Assembly (NCBI GenBank): GCA_000733355.1
Contig: JNVV01000002.1
Coordinates: 263,278 to 327,277 of the forward strand
DNA: 64,000 bases
Origin: Falciphora oryzae
Lineage: Eukaryota > Ascomycota > Sordariomycetes > Magnaporthales > Magnaporthaceae
Direction: 5' to 3'
Below the pieces are notes generated by a model, which saw nothing but the letters and a program-made list of their open reading frames with translations, ran no database searches and was not told the DNA's origin. Shown here in pieces: positions 31,383 to 41,839 of the stretch. Every line of letters begins with the position of its first letter. Positions within the stretch are counted from its first letter, which is position 1. The translations under genes were made by a program, and so were the position numbers.

Positions 31383-33142
31383 TTTGTGGGCCGACGCCGG
31401 CTGCGCAAAAAGCGGACGGTCCCTCAAGACGGGTGATCCGCTGGAGGCGAAGGGAAGAACGGGAACAAGTCTCTAATGGTCTCTGGCGAGGTTTTCCTGC
31501 CTGCCTCTCTCTCTCTCTCTGCCGTTGCTTTGCGCTTTCTATTTTGCACTTTTTGGCGGGGACGAAAAAAACGGCGTTAGGAGCAACCCCCGATTTCTTG
31601 GACGGATAAATGATTTCAGACTATGGCTACTCCTGGCTAGGACATGTATATAAAATTTTGCAGCAGCGGATACGAATACCCCGGGACTGGAAAGGGGGAA
31701 GGTAGGATTTGCATTCTGGTATTATCCAGGTTTGCTATAGCATGTTGGGCTATCCACAATCACGAATGACATGAGCACATATTTCTTCTTCACTCAGACT
31801 ATGCCAGGCCATGCAATCATCCCACCGATGTGGCGTCAAACGGCCTGGGGCAGAAGATTCAGCACTGTGGAACTCTCTTCGCAAAATCCACAGCAGCGAG
31901 GAAGGGAGAACAAAATTGGCTGGGCACGGGAGATCACACGGTATCTGGGTCGAGGCGGACATGTGCGCCCTCTGGCCTCGGCTTGTTGTACGGGAGGGCA
32001 TCTCTACCGGTTACGGATCGGCCAGTCCGTGTTTCGTTGGGTTTTCCAAAGCTCATTCTCATGTTAAGGCGGACGCCACCGAGCAAACGATGATGTGAAT
32101 ATCATGGTTGATATTTGCTGGAAAGGGTTGACGGGGGAGCAAAGCAAACGGCGAAGGATCTTGATAACATGGAATGTACTTTAGGGCTGTTGACGGCTGA
32201 TGCATGTTTGCCGGTCGAGGAATCAATCATACATGACACTACAAAGCGGGCCGCACGTACCCGCACCCGTGGCATGCGATATGTGACGCGGCCGGTTGCT
32301 TCTGTTTGACCCCATTGTTGGTGATCCCAACCACCTTCCATCCAGGAGTGCTCCCGTCGGCTTTGCCGTCTGAGCAGACACCATAGGCGGCGGTCTCTAC
32401 CTAGTGCGTCTGTTTGACAAAAAGCAATGGACACCGGGTAGACGAGGGGACGGCAGCCAAGGACGGCGCCTTGCACAAAGCTGCCAGCACTTCATTTGCG
32501 CGCCCGCCCTTCGGTTGCAGATTGAACGGGCGGTTGGTGGTAATGAGGACGACGGGGAAGGGATTTGGTGTTGTCTTGTGGGTGGTGGTGCCGGTGGTGG
32601 TCTTTCACTGCCGAGTTTTGAGGGGTTCGCCGGTTGCCTTCCTTGGAGAGGAGTCCGTGTTCGGGCGTCCCTTCCTTCCCCGGACAAGCCAACCCGAGGG
32701 CACCGGATCAAAATTTTCCTTGCTCCAACACCAAACTCCTACTGCCTTGACTTCCCTCCTTTCTCAGTGACATCCCGCTCCAATTCCTTCATTCCCTTTC
32801 GTTCTCTACAGAACCCTTCCCTTCTATATCCTCCTCCATCCGACGTCTGGTTCCCTTAGAACAGGTGTTGAGGAGCTCCTCAGTCTGCCCTCAGTTTCTT
32901 GAAACCACACACTCGTTCCAACCCAAACAGACGACACAGAAATCCAAAGAAAGCAATCAAAACTGCACTCTCCACCGTCATCGGGAGGACGGAAGACGAA
33001 AGCAAGGCACGAGGGAAGAACGAATTCCAACAGCACGAAAGTATGAACTCGGAGAGAGCCATATATCAAAACCTCACCTCGATAATCCATCTCTGACCTC
33101 TGACCTCTCGACCGCAGCAGAGCAGAAGGGGAAAAAATCACC
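31383..33142. other. Intergenic region
   Basis: 3' flank of the GH76 gene, with a short TC repeat at about 31505-31522, and the 5' flank of the small membrane protein. The last 400 bp are CT-rich then A-rich, resembling a leader. No supported gene. Confidence 0.5.
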
Positions 33143-33865
33143 ATGGCTGGCTACGGCACCGTCCCCACGGACAAAAACGCCTCGGTGGCCGTCATCGACC
33201 CGGGCGCCTACCTGGGCGACCCGAGCCACTCGCGCCTGAGCGCCACCGACATTGGCGTCATCGCGGGCGTCTCCGTCTTCTTCGGCGTCCTCGTCATCGT
33301 CATCTTCGCCTGGCAGCTCCGCGCCATCCGCGACCGCAAGCGCCTCGCCAGCGGCCATTCGTCTCCCGGCGGCGGCGGCGGCGGCGGGCGGTTCAGGAAG
33401 GGCTCCGGTAGGAGTGGCGATGACGATGATGGTTATAGAGCAGACCACGCCCACAAGGACGACGACGTCGAGCTGAAGGAGTTTGATGGAGTGGCTGCCG
33501 CTGCTGCTGCTGCCAGGGACAGGGACAACCAGCGCGCCCCAGGGCCCCCCGCGGCGACGTTCAAGATCCCGAACAAAGGTATGCCGCCGCCACCGCCTCC
33601 TCCTCCTCCGCCGCCGCCGCCGCCGTCTGCCTCTAGACGGAGCGAGCATCGGTTCTCTGCGGGTTCCAAGAAGGGCGCCCATGACTCGCACTATACCGTC
33701 ACGTCCCTGCTCAAGGCCCTTCGGGAGGGAAAGATCAAGGACGCTGGTGGTGAGTGATGCCGGAGTGTCTTCCGACGATGTGCGATTTCCTGGGATTTCG
33801 AGTCCCTCGCTGACTGCTCCTTCTTTCTTGAATAAGATAACAAGCCTCCCGCCAACATGGTCTAA
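33143..33865 (+). CDS. Small single-pass membrane protein with Gly- and Pro-rich cytosolic part
   Basis: The start ATG sits in a strong context (CACCATGG). Residues about 36-58 form one hydrophobic helix (TDIGVIAGVSVFFGVLVIVIFAW), followed by basic residues (RAIRDRKR). This suggests an extracellular or luminal N-terminus and cytosolic C-terminus. The tail has Gly8, acidic, Ala7 and Pro14 tracts. Read straight through, the frame stops at 33757 (204 residues). That stop lies inside a consensus donor (GGTGAGTGA). Splicing 33750-33836 (branch GCTGAC, pyrimidine tract, AAG acceptor) gives 211 residues ending DNKPPANMV, which I prefer. No family recognised; the Pro run could bind SH3, WW or profilin-type domains. 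Confidence 0.68.
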
Positions 33866-34246
33866 GGGTGGCCAAACGGGGGAGGGATCCAAGTTCCTCT
33901 CGAGTCAGCAGCAACAACAAATGGCGTTACCAAGTTTCACGATTTTCCTGTCTTTCTTTGCTCGCTGTGTGCTGTTATGTATGTGGTGGAAGCCCACTAA
34001 ACGCGCGAAGCGGCCTGCTGTTGTGGCTGTCATGTTCTGGGAAAAGCGTGGAGAGTCTAAATGCTGCATCATATCACTCTGTTTCCAAATGACTAGGATT
34101 GATGGAGTACGAAGCCATGTACATTGCCTGCGTATACGGGCAGGGGAAGTACCAATTTAAGAATCAGACAGAACACCATCCTGTTGTGCTGCTTTTGGCA
34201 CGTTTTCTGTTGCATGTATATGGTATCTCCTCCCACGAACCCCAGA

Positions 34247-36119
34247 TCACTTGGCGTCTCGCGCCGGGGTCATCTTCACCTTGCAGCCGTTGATCATCGA
34301 CAGGGTGATGCTGACCTTTGTCAGCAGCGGCCCCGAGTCCACAGGCTCCAGGGACTCAAAGTTCTGCAGGATGCGGAAGAGCACATAGGACATCTGGGTC
34401 AGGGCGAACTGCTGGCCGATGCAGATCCTGGGGCCTCCGCTGAATGGGACATATTCCCAGCTGTTTTTTTTTTTTTTTTTCCTTCTCGTTAGCGCGGAGA
34501 TGTAAGAAGATCAATGCCAAGGTTCGGTCCCGGGCTTACCTGACGCGCAAGTCATCCCACCTCTCCGGGCGGAACTCGTCGGCATCCGGGCCAAAGATGT
34601 CCTTCCTCCGGTGCATCGTGTACGTGACGAAACGGCAGGTTGTGCCCTTGGGCACGAGCAGGGGCAGCTTCCCGTCCGGGCCTCCGCCGCGAGGCAGGAC
34701 CGTGTCCCTGACGGCGTTGCGCGAGTTGGTTCCCACCGGGGGGTAGAGGCGCAGGGCTTTTTTTCGGGTGGTCATGGTCAGCCGTGAGCGAAAAAAGGGG
34801 CCAAGTGAGTGAGAATAAAGGGCGAAGGAGGAAAGAAGAAAAGGAAAGAAAAAAAAAAACACACCTTCCCTGATGACGTTCTGCAAATATTTCATGTTCC
34901 TCAGCTGCTCCCAGGTTGGGTTCTCGACGCCCAGGTCCTCGATCTCGGCCCGCAGCTTCCTCACCGCGTCGGGCGCGCGGGCGAGGTAGTAGAAGATGCC
35001 GGCCAGTCCCGCGGCCGTGGTGTCGCGGCCGGCCAGGATGATGGACAGGACCTGGTCCAGGACGTACTCCTCGTCCGCGCCCGAGTCGACGAGCTCGTGC
35101 AGAAAGACGTAGCTCTTCTTCTCCTCCCCGTCCTTCTCTCCTCCAACCGCCTTTTTGCTCGTCTCCCTCGCCGCCATGGCGCCGGCCACGTACGAGCGGA
35201 CGTAGGCGCGGACCTTGGCGATGCCCGCGTCGAAGCGCGCGTCGGGGACGAAGCGCATCAGCAGGCCGAGGCGGGCGCGCTGGGCGCCCTGCCACGAGCA
35301 GTAGTCGAAGGCGTCCAGGAACTCGGCGGCCTCGGGGGACGCGCGCACCAGCAGGTCCGTGCTTTTGCCCAGCATGAAGTCGGTGCTCGAGTCCATGGTC
35401 ATCATGGCGAAGAGGGCCTGCAGCTCCACCGCCTCCTTCCCGCCTTCGCACCTGTCCCGCAGCGCGGCCAGCAGGTTGGCGACGTGCGAGTCGAAGCGCT
35501 TGAAATCCGCGATCTGGTCCCGCACGAAGGACGGCCGGATCATGGCGCGCGCGTGCTGCCACACCTTGCCGTTGGACGTGAAGACGCTGCGGGGCCCCAG
35601 CTGCGCGAGGACCGAGCGCAGGCGCGGGCCCGCGATCTCCCAGTCGTCGAAGGAGGTCGCCATGATGGCCTTGACGTTGTCGGGCTCGTCCGTCTCGAGG
35701 ACCCAGCTCCCCAGGGCGAGGTGGTAGTGCGTGCGGCCGTGGTCCGCGAACCGGCGCGCCGCGAGGGACATGAAGGTCCCCGCGCGCGTCGCCGCCATCG
35801 AGGCGCGGAACCAGTCCAGCCCCAGGATCGGGTCCCGGTCCGGGTAGACGGGGGCGTCGCCGCAGCCGAGGCTGCGGGCGCGCAGGGCGAGGCGGAGCTT
35901 GAGGAGGAGGGCGTGCTGCGTCTTGAGGAGGACGGCGGCTAGGAGGTAGAGCAGCCGGGCCTGCCATTTTCCGAGGCTGCTAGGGTCACCACCACTGCCC
36001 TGTGCCAGGGAGGGGAGAGGGGCGCCGGTGGTGACGAGGGCCCAAGCGTTGAGGCAGGACAGGACGGTGACGGGGGCGAGCAGGCACGAGAGCGCCGCCC
36101 AGAGGTAGACGCGCGCCAT
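34247..36119 (-). CDS. Cytochrome P450, CYP52/CYP539-like (fatty-acid or alkane hydroxylase type)
   Basis: Three exons (36119-34865, 34756-34540, 34460-34247) give 561 residues. The N-terminal hydrophobic anchor (YLWAALSCLLAPVTVLSCL) indicates an ER membrane protein. Helix C has WQHARAMIRPSF, the I helix AGRDTTAA (near residue 361), and the K helix ExxR is E418-A-L-R421 with intron 1 inside it. The heme loop is FSGGPRICIGQQFAL with Cys504 as iron ligand. The spacing WEYVPFSGGPRICIGQQ and the early TFMSLAARRFADHGRT segment match class II fungal P450s that omega-hydroxylate alkanes and fatty acids with a CPR partner. The start at 36119 has an ideal context (CGCCATGG) and begins the anchor. An upstream in-frame ATG at 36185 would add 22 residues. 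Substrate is inferred only from family. Confidence 0.93.
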
Positions 36120-37836
36120 GGCGGGTAGATGTGCCTCGGGTGGTGCCAATGTGACGAGTCGAGATGGGTTGTCGTTTACTAGCATACAGAGTTATGCCGG
36201 CTCAGACTTTGGACGCGCGGTTCCTACCCCGCTTCGTGCTTGGTTTCAAGTGTCGAGTCGTATAAGCCAGGGCTAAAACTGTCTATATTACCCGCAACAA
36301 AAGTCGAGCGAGTTCATTCTGGGCCCCACGTCATTTTATATGTGAGGTAAATGGCATCCCTCTGAGCCACATGACGAAAAGGGTGGGAGGTACAGGGCTA
36401 CATATTTATGTTACAAGCGTCCCTCCCCCTCACGGCAGGCGGCCTTGCTTCGGTCGGCTCGGGGGATCTGCAGTAGTGGCGGTGGTGGTGGTGGTTAGCG
36501 GGTATTATGCTTCGTATCCCTGGCGGCAATAGAGAGGTTTTGTGGCTGCTTTGATGGAGTGCGACTGAGACCCGGGTCGGCCAACTACTCTTCTTGGGTG
36601 GTTGGCCAAAACGATGCCAGGCGAGAACGGCATTCACCGCGCAGCTGGCAGCCAAGCTTGGGACCCGAATGACTAGCCCCGGAATTGGCGTCTTACATCC
36701 TCCACATCTGACGACAGAATACATTGTGGCGTTCAATCAAGATTCGACTGGTGTCCGCGGCTGAAAGCCCCGAAGGACGACGCGATTTGTTAGTGCCAGT
36801 CTTACGCATATGTTGTTGTGCATCAAGTTGGGATCCATCATCCCAGCCCAACTGCCAGGACTAACAGACCGCGTCAACAGCACAGCAGGCGGCCAGCAGC
36901 CAGAACGAATCTCGTATCCAATTCTTCCTCCTCCATAGCAGGCGTTGCATCGACCGCAAAACGAGTGTGGGGAAGGCCGGCCGCTCTCCCTATCGTTGGC
37001 CGTCACAGCTAATGCGATCAAGGGATAGCGGATAGAAACACATCCTATTGGGCAAGACCGTTTCCGATCTCACATGCATCAAAATGGTTTGCCGGCATGG
37101 AAAAACGCACATGATTGAACCCTGCCGTGATGGCCTTTTTTTTTCAGCTCTCACCAGCCGTCTAGCGCGAATGTTGCAACCCTTCGGGGACTAGCCAGAT
37201 CGCTCGATAGCCCTGTCGTGCGATTTTAGACGAAGCCTGCACCCTCAGATGTCAGACTCCCTACTGCGTGCCGCCCATCATCTCGTCACAGGCGGATGCA
37301 ACGTGGCATTGCCGCCCGCCAGTTGTCTCATGTTTCAGGTAGCGGCGATGTCTGGAAAATCGTCACGATGAGATAGGTCATCACGGCAGTCGGAGGGTGC
37401 GGGCTGGAGGGAAGAGACGGCTGGAAGGCGTACCATTTGCAACCCAGGTGATATTGGCCTCATGTCAATCTATGCCAAAACAATAAAGATCCCGAAGATA
37501 GATGATTAGAAAACATCGTCTGTCACTCTTATCCCAGAGCGGGGAGGTTATAAGAGTGGAGAATAGGAGAAAGAACAAGGAAAAATGTAGGGGGCGCCCA
37601 GCAACGAAAGATGTAAATGAACGAGTGTCAAGAAGACTGAAAATTGACCAAAACGATAAAAACGCCAGCCGTTGTCCGCACCCGTCGTAAATCACAAGCG
37701 TATCGTTACAAGCAATAAATACAAATGCAAAATACAGACAAGGCCGAAGAAATCCAAATAGTACGAGAAAAGATAACACATCAGTTGGGAGATTTCATCC
37801 AATAGCAAGGGTCCGTCATAGTAAAGCACGGGTCCA
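36120..37836. other. Intergenic region between the P450 and atg29
   Basis: Tandemly oriented minus-strand genes flank it. It carries the P450 promoter (right of 36119) and the atg29 3' flank; the latter (about 37440-37800) is A+T-richer. Small frames have no motifs. No gene is supported. Confidence 0.5.
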
Positions 37837-39613
37837 TCATGGCCGATTTGACCTTGGGAGGTAGCGACTCCCGAGGGCCCTTCCCAGTGCCACACTCATC
37901 CTGCTGCCGATTGTGTTGTCGGCCTGCATGTTACTGGCCAGGGCCTCTTCGAGGGCCGACTGTGTCACCGAGGCATCTAGCGCGCAGCACGGTTGTCAGC
38001 AAGTCAGATGATAAACAATGCATCAAGGGGAGGATAGTGTCAAAAGGAGGATAAAAGCTACCATCAAGATCGCTGAAGCTACTCCCCATACTAGGAGTGC
38101 CGCCATCGCTGCCATGATTGGACAGGCCGTGGCCCTTGCCTCTAGCCCTGGATCCCGCGCGGCCCGACAGCTCCGCTGTGCGTTTAGGGCTTAGAGGACC
38201 GAGGTTGCGGCTATCCTGGGCTGGGGACCTGTTTACCAAGGCAGCCGAGCTCGCCGAAGAGTCTGACGTTTGCGAATGCCCAAGTGATACTATGCGACGG
38301 CCTTTTGGGGTAGAAGGTGGAAGGGGAGCACCGCCCCCGCGCCTGGCAGCGATCAGGTCGCGTGGGTCGCCTCGGAGCGTCGCGCTTGGGTCAGAGTATT
38401 GGCCTCCCGAGAAGGGGAGGAAAGCCGGTTCGGCGTCGTCGTCATCCTCGTCAGGCGAGACAGCTCCATCGGCTGTGGCGACACCGTCCGCGGCTTTGAC
38501 TGCTACTCCGCCTCCGATGCCTGCGCCGCCCGCACCACCAGGCGTCGCTGTGAACCGGGGCGGGCGGCGAATGATGCGCGACTGAGCGGGGCTTGACGAC
38601 CTCGACGAAGACGCCGAGCTGGATTCCGCAGGGCCGGGGGACTGGTCGTCGTCCTGCCGGTACTCGTCGTCGCCGTCGTCGTCCTCCTCGTGCCGCGGGG
38701 GATGGGTTGCGCTGGTCGGGGTTGTGACGGTGGGCAGCGACGAGAGCCGCTTCCGCTGACCACCCACGTCGGCTCCCTGCTGCCGCGGCGTGGATGTTCC
38801 CGCCGCAGCGCCGCGCTTCTGCTGGGCAGTGTTGCCCGAGGACGAGGCGCGGGATGCCTGGGGCCTGCCACCAGAAGCAAAGGGGGCGGCTTGCTTTCCA
38901 CAGGACGCACCGGCATCCTTGCGGATAGAGAGTGAAGAGGGCGCCCTCGGGTAGCCACCGGCGGAGCCAACTCTTCTCATCTCCGCGGCCGTAGCAGTAG
39001 TAGACTCTGAGCCAGGGACCGGCGACGGCGCGGCAGAGCCCCGCTTGCCGGCGGTGGCCTTGCGCATCTGCATCTGGGCGCGGACCTGGGAGGCATGGCG
39101 CTCAGTGAGGTAGGTGACCTGCCTGAGTAGAAAGTCGACAGTCACGTCAAAGTCGGCAGCTCTGTAGGGGTTTGGTTAGAAAGAGCTTGCCAAATTCAGG
39201 AGGTAGGTGAGTTAGCTGGAAGACGGCGCCAAGGAGGTGTGCCATACATTGCATCCCCTGCAATTCCAATCGAGTCAGCAAGCAGCGCTCCTTTCTGAGA
39301 GAAGACAATCACCGATAACAACGCAAAGGAGATGCGTACAGTCAATTTCCGTCTTGGAGACACCCGAGAGGATGTTCCACAGTCGCTCGTCCTTGGAGGA
39401 GTCCCAGTTGACCTGGCGCAAATCATTGGTTGCCGACCGATGTCAGCCAATCACGGCACTAAAACGCAGGCGGCTGGTGCGGGAAAGAGGCGAGGGCTCC
39501 CGTGCCGCGCACAAGAGAGCGCCCAGAGAGGAGCTCACCGCTGGAGGGTCTACAAAGTCGCCCCGCGCAAAGGGGAGGCGGATGTAGAGCGTGTAGGCGG
39601 GCTCGGGATCCAT
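37837..39613 (-). CDS. atg29: Autophagy-related protein 29 (Atg29)
   Basis: Five exons (39613-39539, 39412-39340, 39257-39248, 39161-38062, 37976-37837) total 1398 nt, 465 residues. The spliced N-terminus reads YTLYIRLPFARGDFVDPPAVNWDSSKDERLWNILSG, then KTEIDWDAIAADFDVTVDFLLRQVTYLTERHASQVRAQM. This is the conserved Atg29 N-terminal domain (residues about 7-78). Exon 3 is only 10 nt. The middle is a long Ser/Pro/Ala-rich disordered region, and the conserved end is DASVTQSALEEALASNMQ...GSRM. Atg29 works with Atg17 and Atg31 in the Atg1 kinase scaffold at the phagophore assembly site, needed for starvation autophagy. Divergent from nup53 with 721 bp between start codons. High confidence from the two conserved ends. 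Confidence 0.94.
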
Positions 39614-40334
39614 CCTGGCGTTTCCGCTTGCCCGTGACTCTTTGTGAGAGCGACGGCGGCGATGGGCAGCGGCAGTGTGCGACCTCGTTTCGCGTTCAGT
39701 CCGACTGGGCGCCTCGGTCAGGGTCAGCAGAGACGGTGATGGATGAGGTCCCCCGAGCAGTGAGGTGACCTTGGCTGAGGTGACCTAGGTGACGGGCCAG
39801 GCAGGTGCGCCTTTCCCCGGATTCCGTCGTCATGCAGGGCTTATCGATAAGATGGCTCCTGATCGCTCGCGCGCGCCTTCCCGCCGCATCCATCATCCAT
39901 CGCAGGAGAATTCGAGGTTTGACCCACTGGCCGGCAGCGCTTCCAGGTGGGTCTCAGCCTAAGCCAAGTCCTGATCCCTGAAACCGTGCCTTGATCGGGC
40001 CTAGCACGTGAATTTTCTGGCTGCTGGCTGAACTGGCTACCCGTTGCTGTGGCAGTCAGTCGAAACTTTCGCGTGCTGTGTGGCGTGTACGAGCCCAGGA
40101 CAGGCGACTCTTGGCCATCGAGAATAGAAAGGAAGCGTCCAAGACGGAACGACGGGAAGCCAGCTACTGTCGCATTCCCAAGATTTCTTCGCCGGCCAAT
40201 GAAACATTGATCGCTGCACTGCTTTCTTGATTGGCCCACGCAATCACATCCGAAGTCCCGACTTTTTCGTCTTCACGACCTTTCTCCTACTTTTTTTTTT
40301 TTTTCTTATCCTTCGAGGCGGCCCAGCTTTCACA
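39614..40334. promoter_or_regulatory. Shared divergent promoter region, atg29 / nup53
   Basis: 721 bp separate the two start codons. Near nup53 there is a CT-rich leader with a T-run (about 40291-40304) before the ATG at 40335. A CCAAT-type pentamer on the minus strand (ATTGG, at 40231-40235) and another at 40198-40202 (CCAAT, plus) lie about 100-135 bp upstream of nup53. No operator can be assigned. Confidence 0.45.
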
Positions 40335-41839
40335 ATGGCTCCTTTGATATTACACAACGTCCCCGATGACGAGCTCTACATAGGCGAGGACGGCAAGCAG
40401 AGGCCATACGCCATGGTATTCCCACAGTACGCCCCCCAGATCGGCCCTTCGCAGCACCGGCAATACGGTGGTGTCTTTGGCGTCACCCCGCCGCTCGTTT
40501 GTTTTGAGCGTGCTCTAACCTCCTCTGCTGCCATAGACACGATGGGCACCCGGCCTCGTTGCGCGGGAGGCGAGCAGTCGTCGCCGAGACCGGCTCATTC
40601 GGCCGATCCGCACGAAGATCACGATCAAAAACCGCCACGCCTGCCCGGAAGGAAGACCCCACGATAGCTGCCGCCGACGCCGTCTTTAGGAGCTGGTTCG
40701 ACAGTCAAAAGCAGCCAAAGGAAGAGGAGGACGGGCCGGCGGCGGCGACACAAAAACAACGAAAGGCAAGCGGCGAGCTGCCACCGACGACTGGGGACGA
40801 CGCGCCGGCCGCCGCTGCGACGGCGCGCTTTGAGCACCAGCGCGTCCCCGTCGAGGTCATCCTGCGCGGCTACCGCTCGTCGAGGCAGCAGTACGCGGCC
40901 ATCGACCACTACGAGCAGGTGGCGGGCATGATCTGCGAGGACTACGCGCGCGACCCGCCGGCCGAGAACAGGCGGTACCGCTCCGAGCTGCGCGACGCGG
41001 CGAGGGCCTCGTCGTCGCTCGCGCTGGGCGTCGGCGGCCGCCGGCGCGCCCTGACGCCCGAGGAGCGCGCGCGCGTCAACCGCGCCGACGGCGGCGAGCA
41101 CTGGGTCAAGGTCACGTTCGAGTCGGCCGCCGCCGCCGACAGGGCCATGTCGGTCTCGCCCCAGCGCGTCCTCGGCCACCTCGTCTACTGCGAGCCCTAC
41201 CACGGCATGCCGCCCGCCGCCGGCGACCTGCCCGTCCCGGACATGGTCGGCGACGCCGGCGAGCTGCTGGCGAGTGCCGCCGCGGCATCGGCCCCGCGAT
41301 TCCCGTCCAGGGGCCCGCCCAGGACGGAGCGCGCCAACGGCAGCGGCGGCACGTCTGCTGCTCCAAAATCCTACTCTTCGCTGGGGCTGCCTGGCGACTT
41401 CCCACCTTCCATCGCCTCGATGCCGTCCTCAAGGACCATGGACACGGGCACGCTCGACTCGTTCACGGAGAGCATGACGGTGTCGTCGGCCACGGCCACG
41501 GGCCGGGACGCGCCGGCGAGGCCCCGCGTGTCGTCCACGTCCTCGCGCGGCGGCGACGACGGCCTCTACTGCAGGGCGGTCCCCACGGTGCCCAGGGCCA
41601 GGCTGCGGCCGGCGGAGCAGGCACTGCTGCCGCAGCAGTCGCTTGCGCAGCGGACGATCTACAAGATACCCTTCATCAAGTGGTTCAGCGGCTCCATGAT
41701 TGGCAACGAGGTGCCGCGGACCGAGCTCGGCGACTTCGACTGGGACAAGGCGAGCCTCTACTGGAAGGTTATATGGTGGCTGGACGCTACGTTCAGGCTG
41801 TTTGGCGGCGAGATTGTAAGCGCGGACAAGGACGACTAG
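40335..41839 (+). CDS. nup53: Fungal nucleoporin Nup53 (Nup35 family)
   Basis: Two exons (40335-40426 and 40537-41839) give 464 residues; the GTACGC...CATAG intron joins AMVFPQ to HDGHPASLRGRRAVVAETGSFGRSARRSRS. The N-terminus MAPLILHNVPDDELYIGEDGKQRPYAMVFPQ is characteristic of filamentous-fungal Nup53. The centre carries the RRM-like MPPN domain: VPVEVILRGYRSSRQQYAAIDHYEQVAGMICEDY, then EHWVKVTFESAAAADRAM...VLGHLVYCEPY. The C-terminus (SLAQRTIYKIPFIKWFSGSMIGNEVPRTELGDFDWDKASLYWKVIWWLD) is the conserved amphipathic membrane-contacting end. Nup53 links the nuclear pore scaffold (Nup170, Nic96/Nup192) to the pore membrane. The long Ala/Arg-rich linker is GC-rich and makes strong open frames on the other strand, which are not genes. 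Confidence 0.93.

Noticed and set aside
31500..31522. TC microsatellite after the GH76 gene
   Set aside because: Too short and too common in fungal 3' flanks to be informative.
34552..35967. 471-codon minus frame and 377-codon plus frame (34809-35942) overlapping the P450
   Set aside because: Arg/Gly/Ala-rich shadows of the P450 frame. The P450 motifs and splice sites are all in the chosen frame.
40227..40667. 146-codon plus frame overlapping the start of nup53
   Set aside because: It reads through the nup53 intron in the wrong frame. Only the first 31 codons after the ATG at 40335 are real, and the spliced model restores the family sequence.
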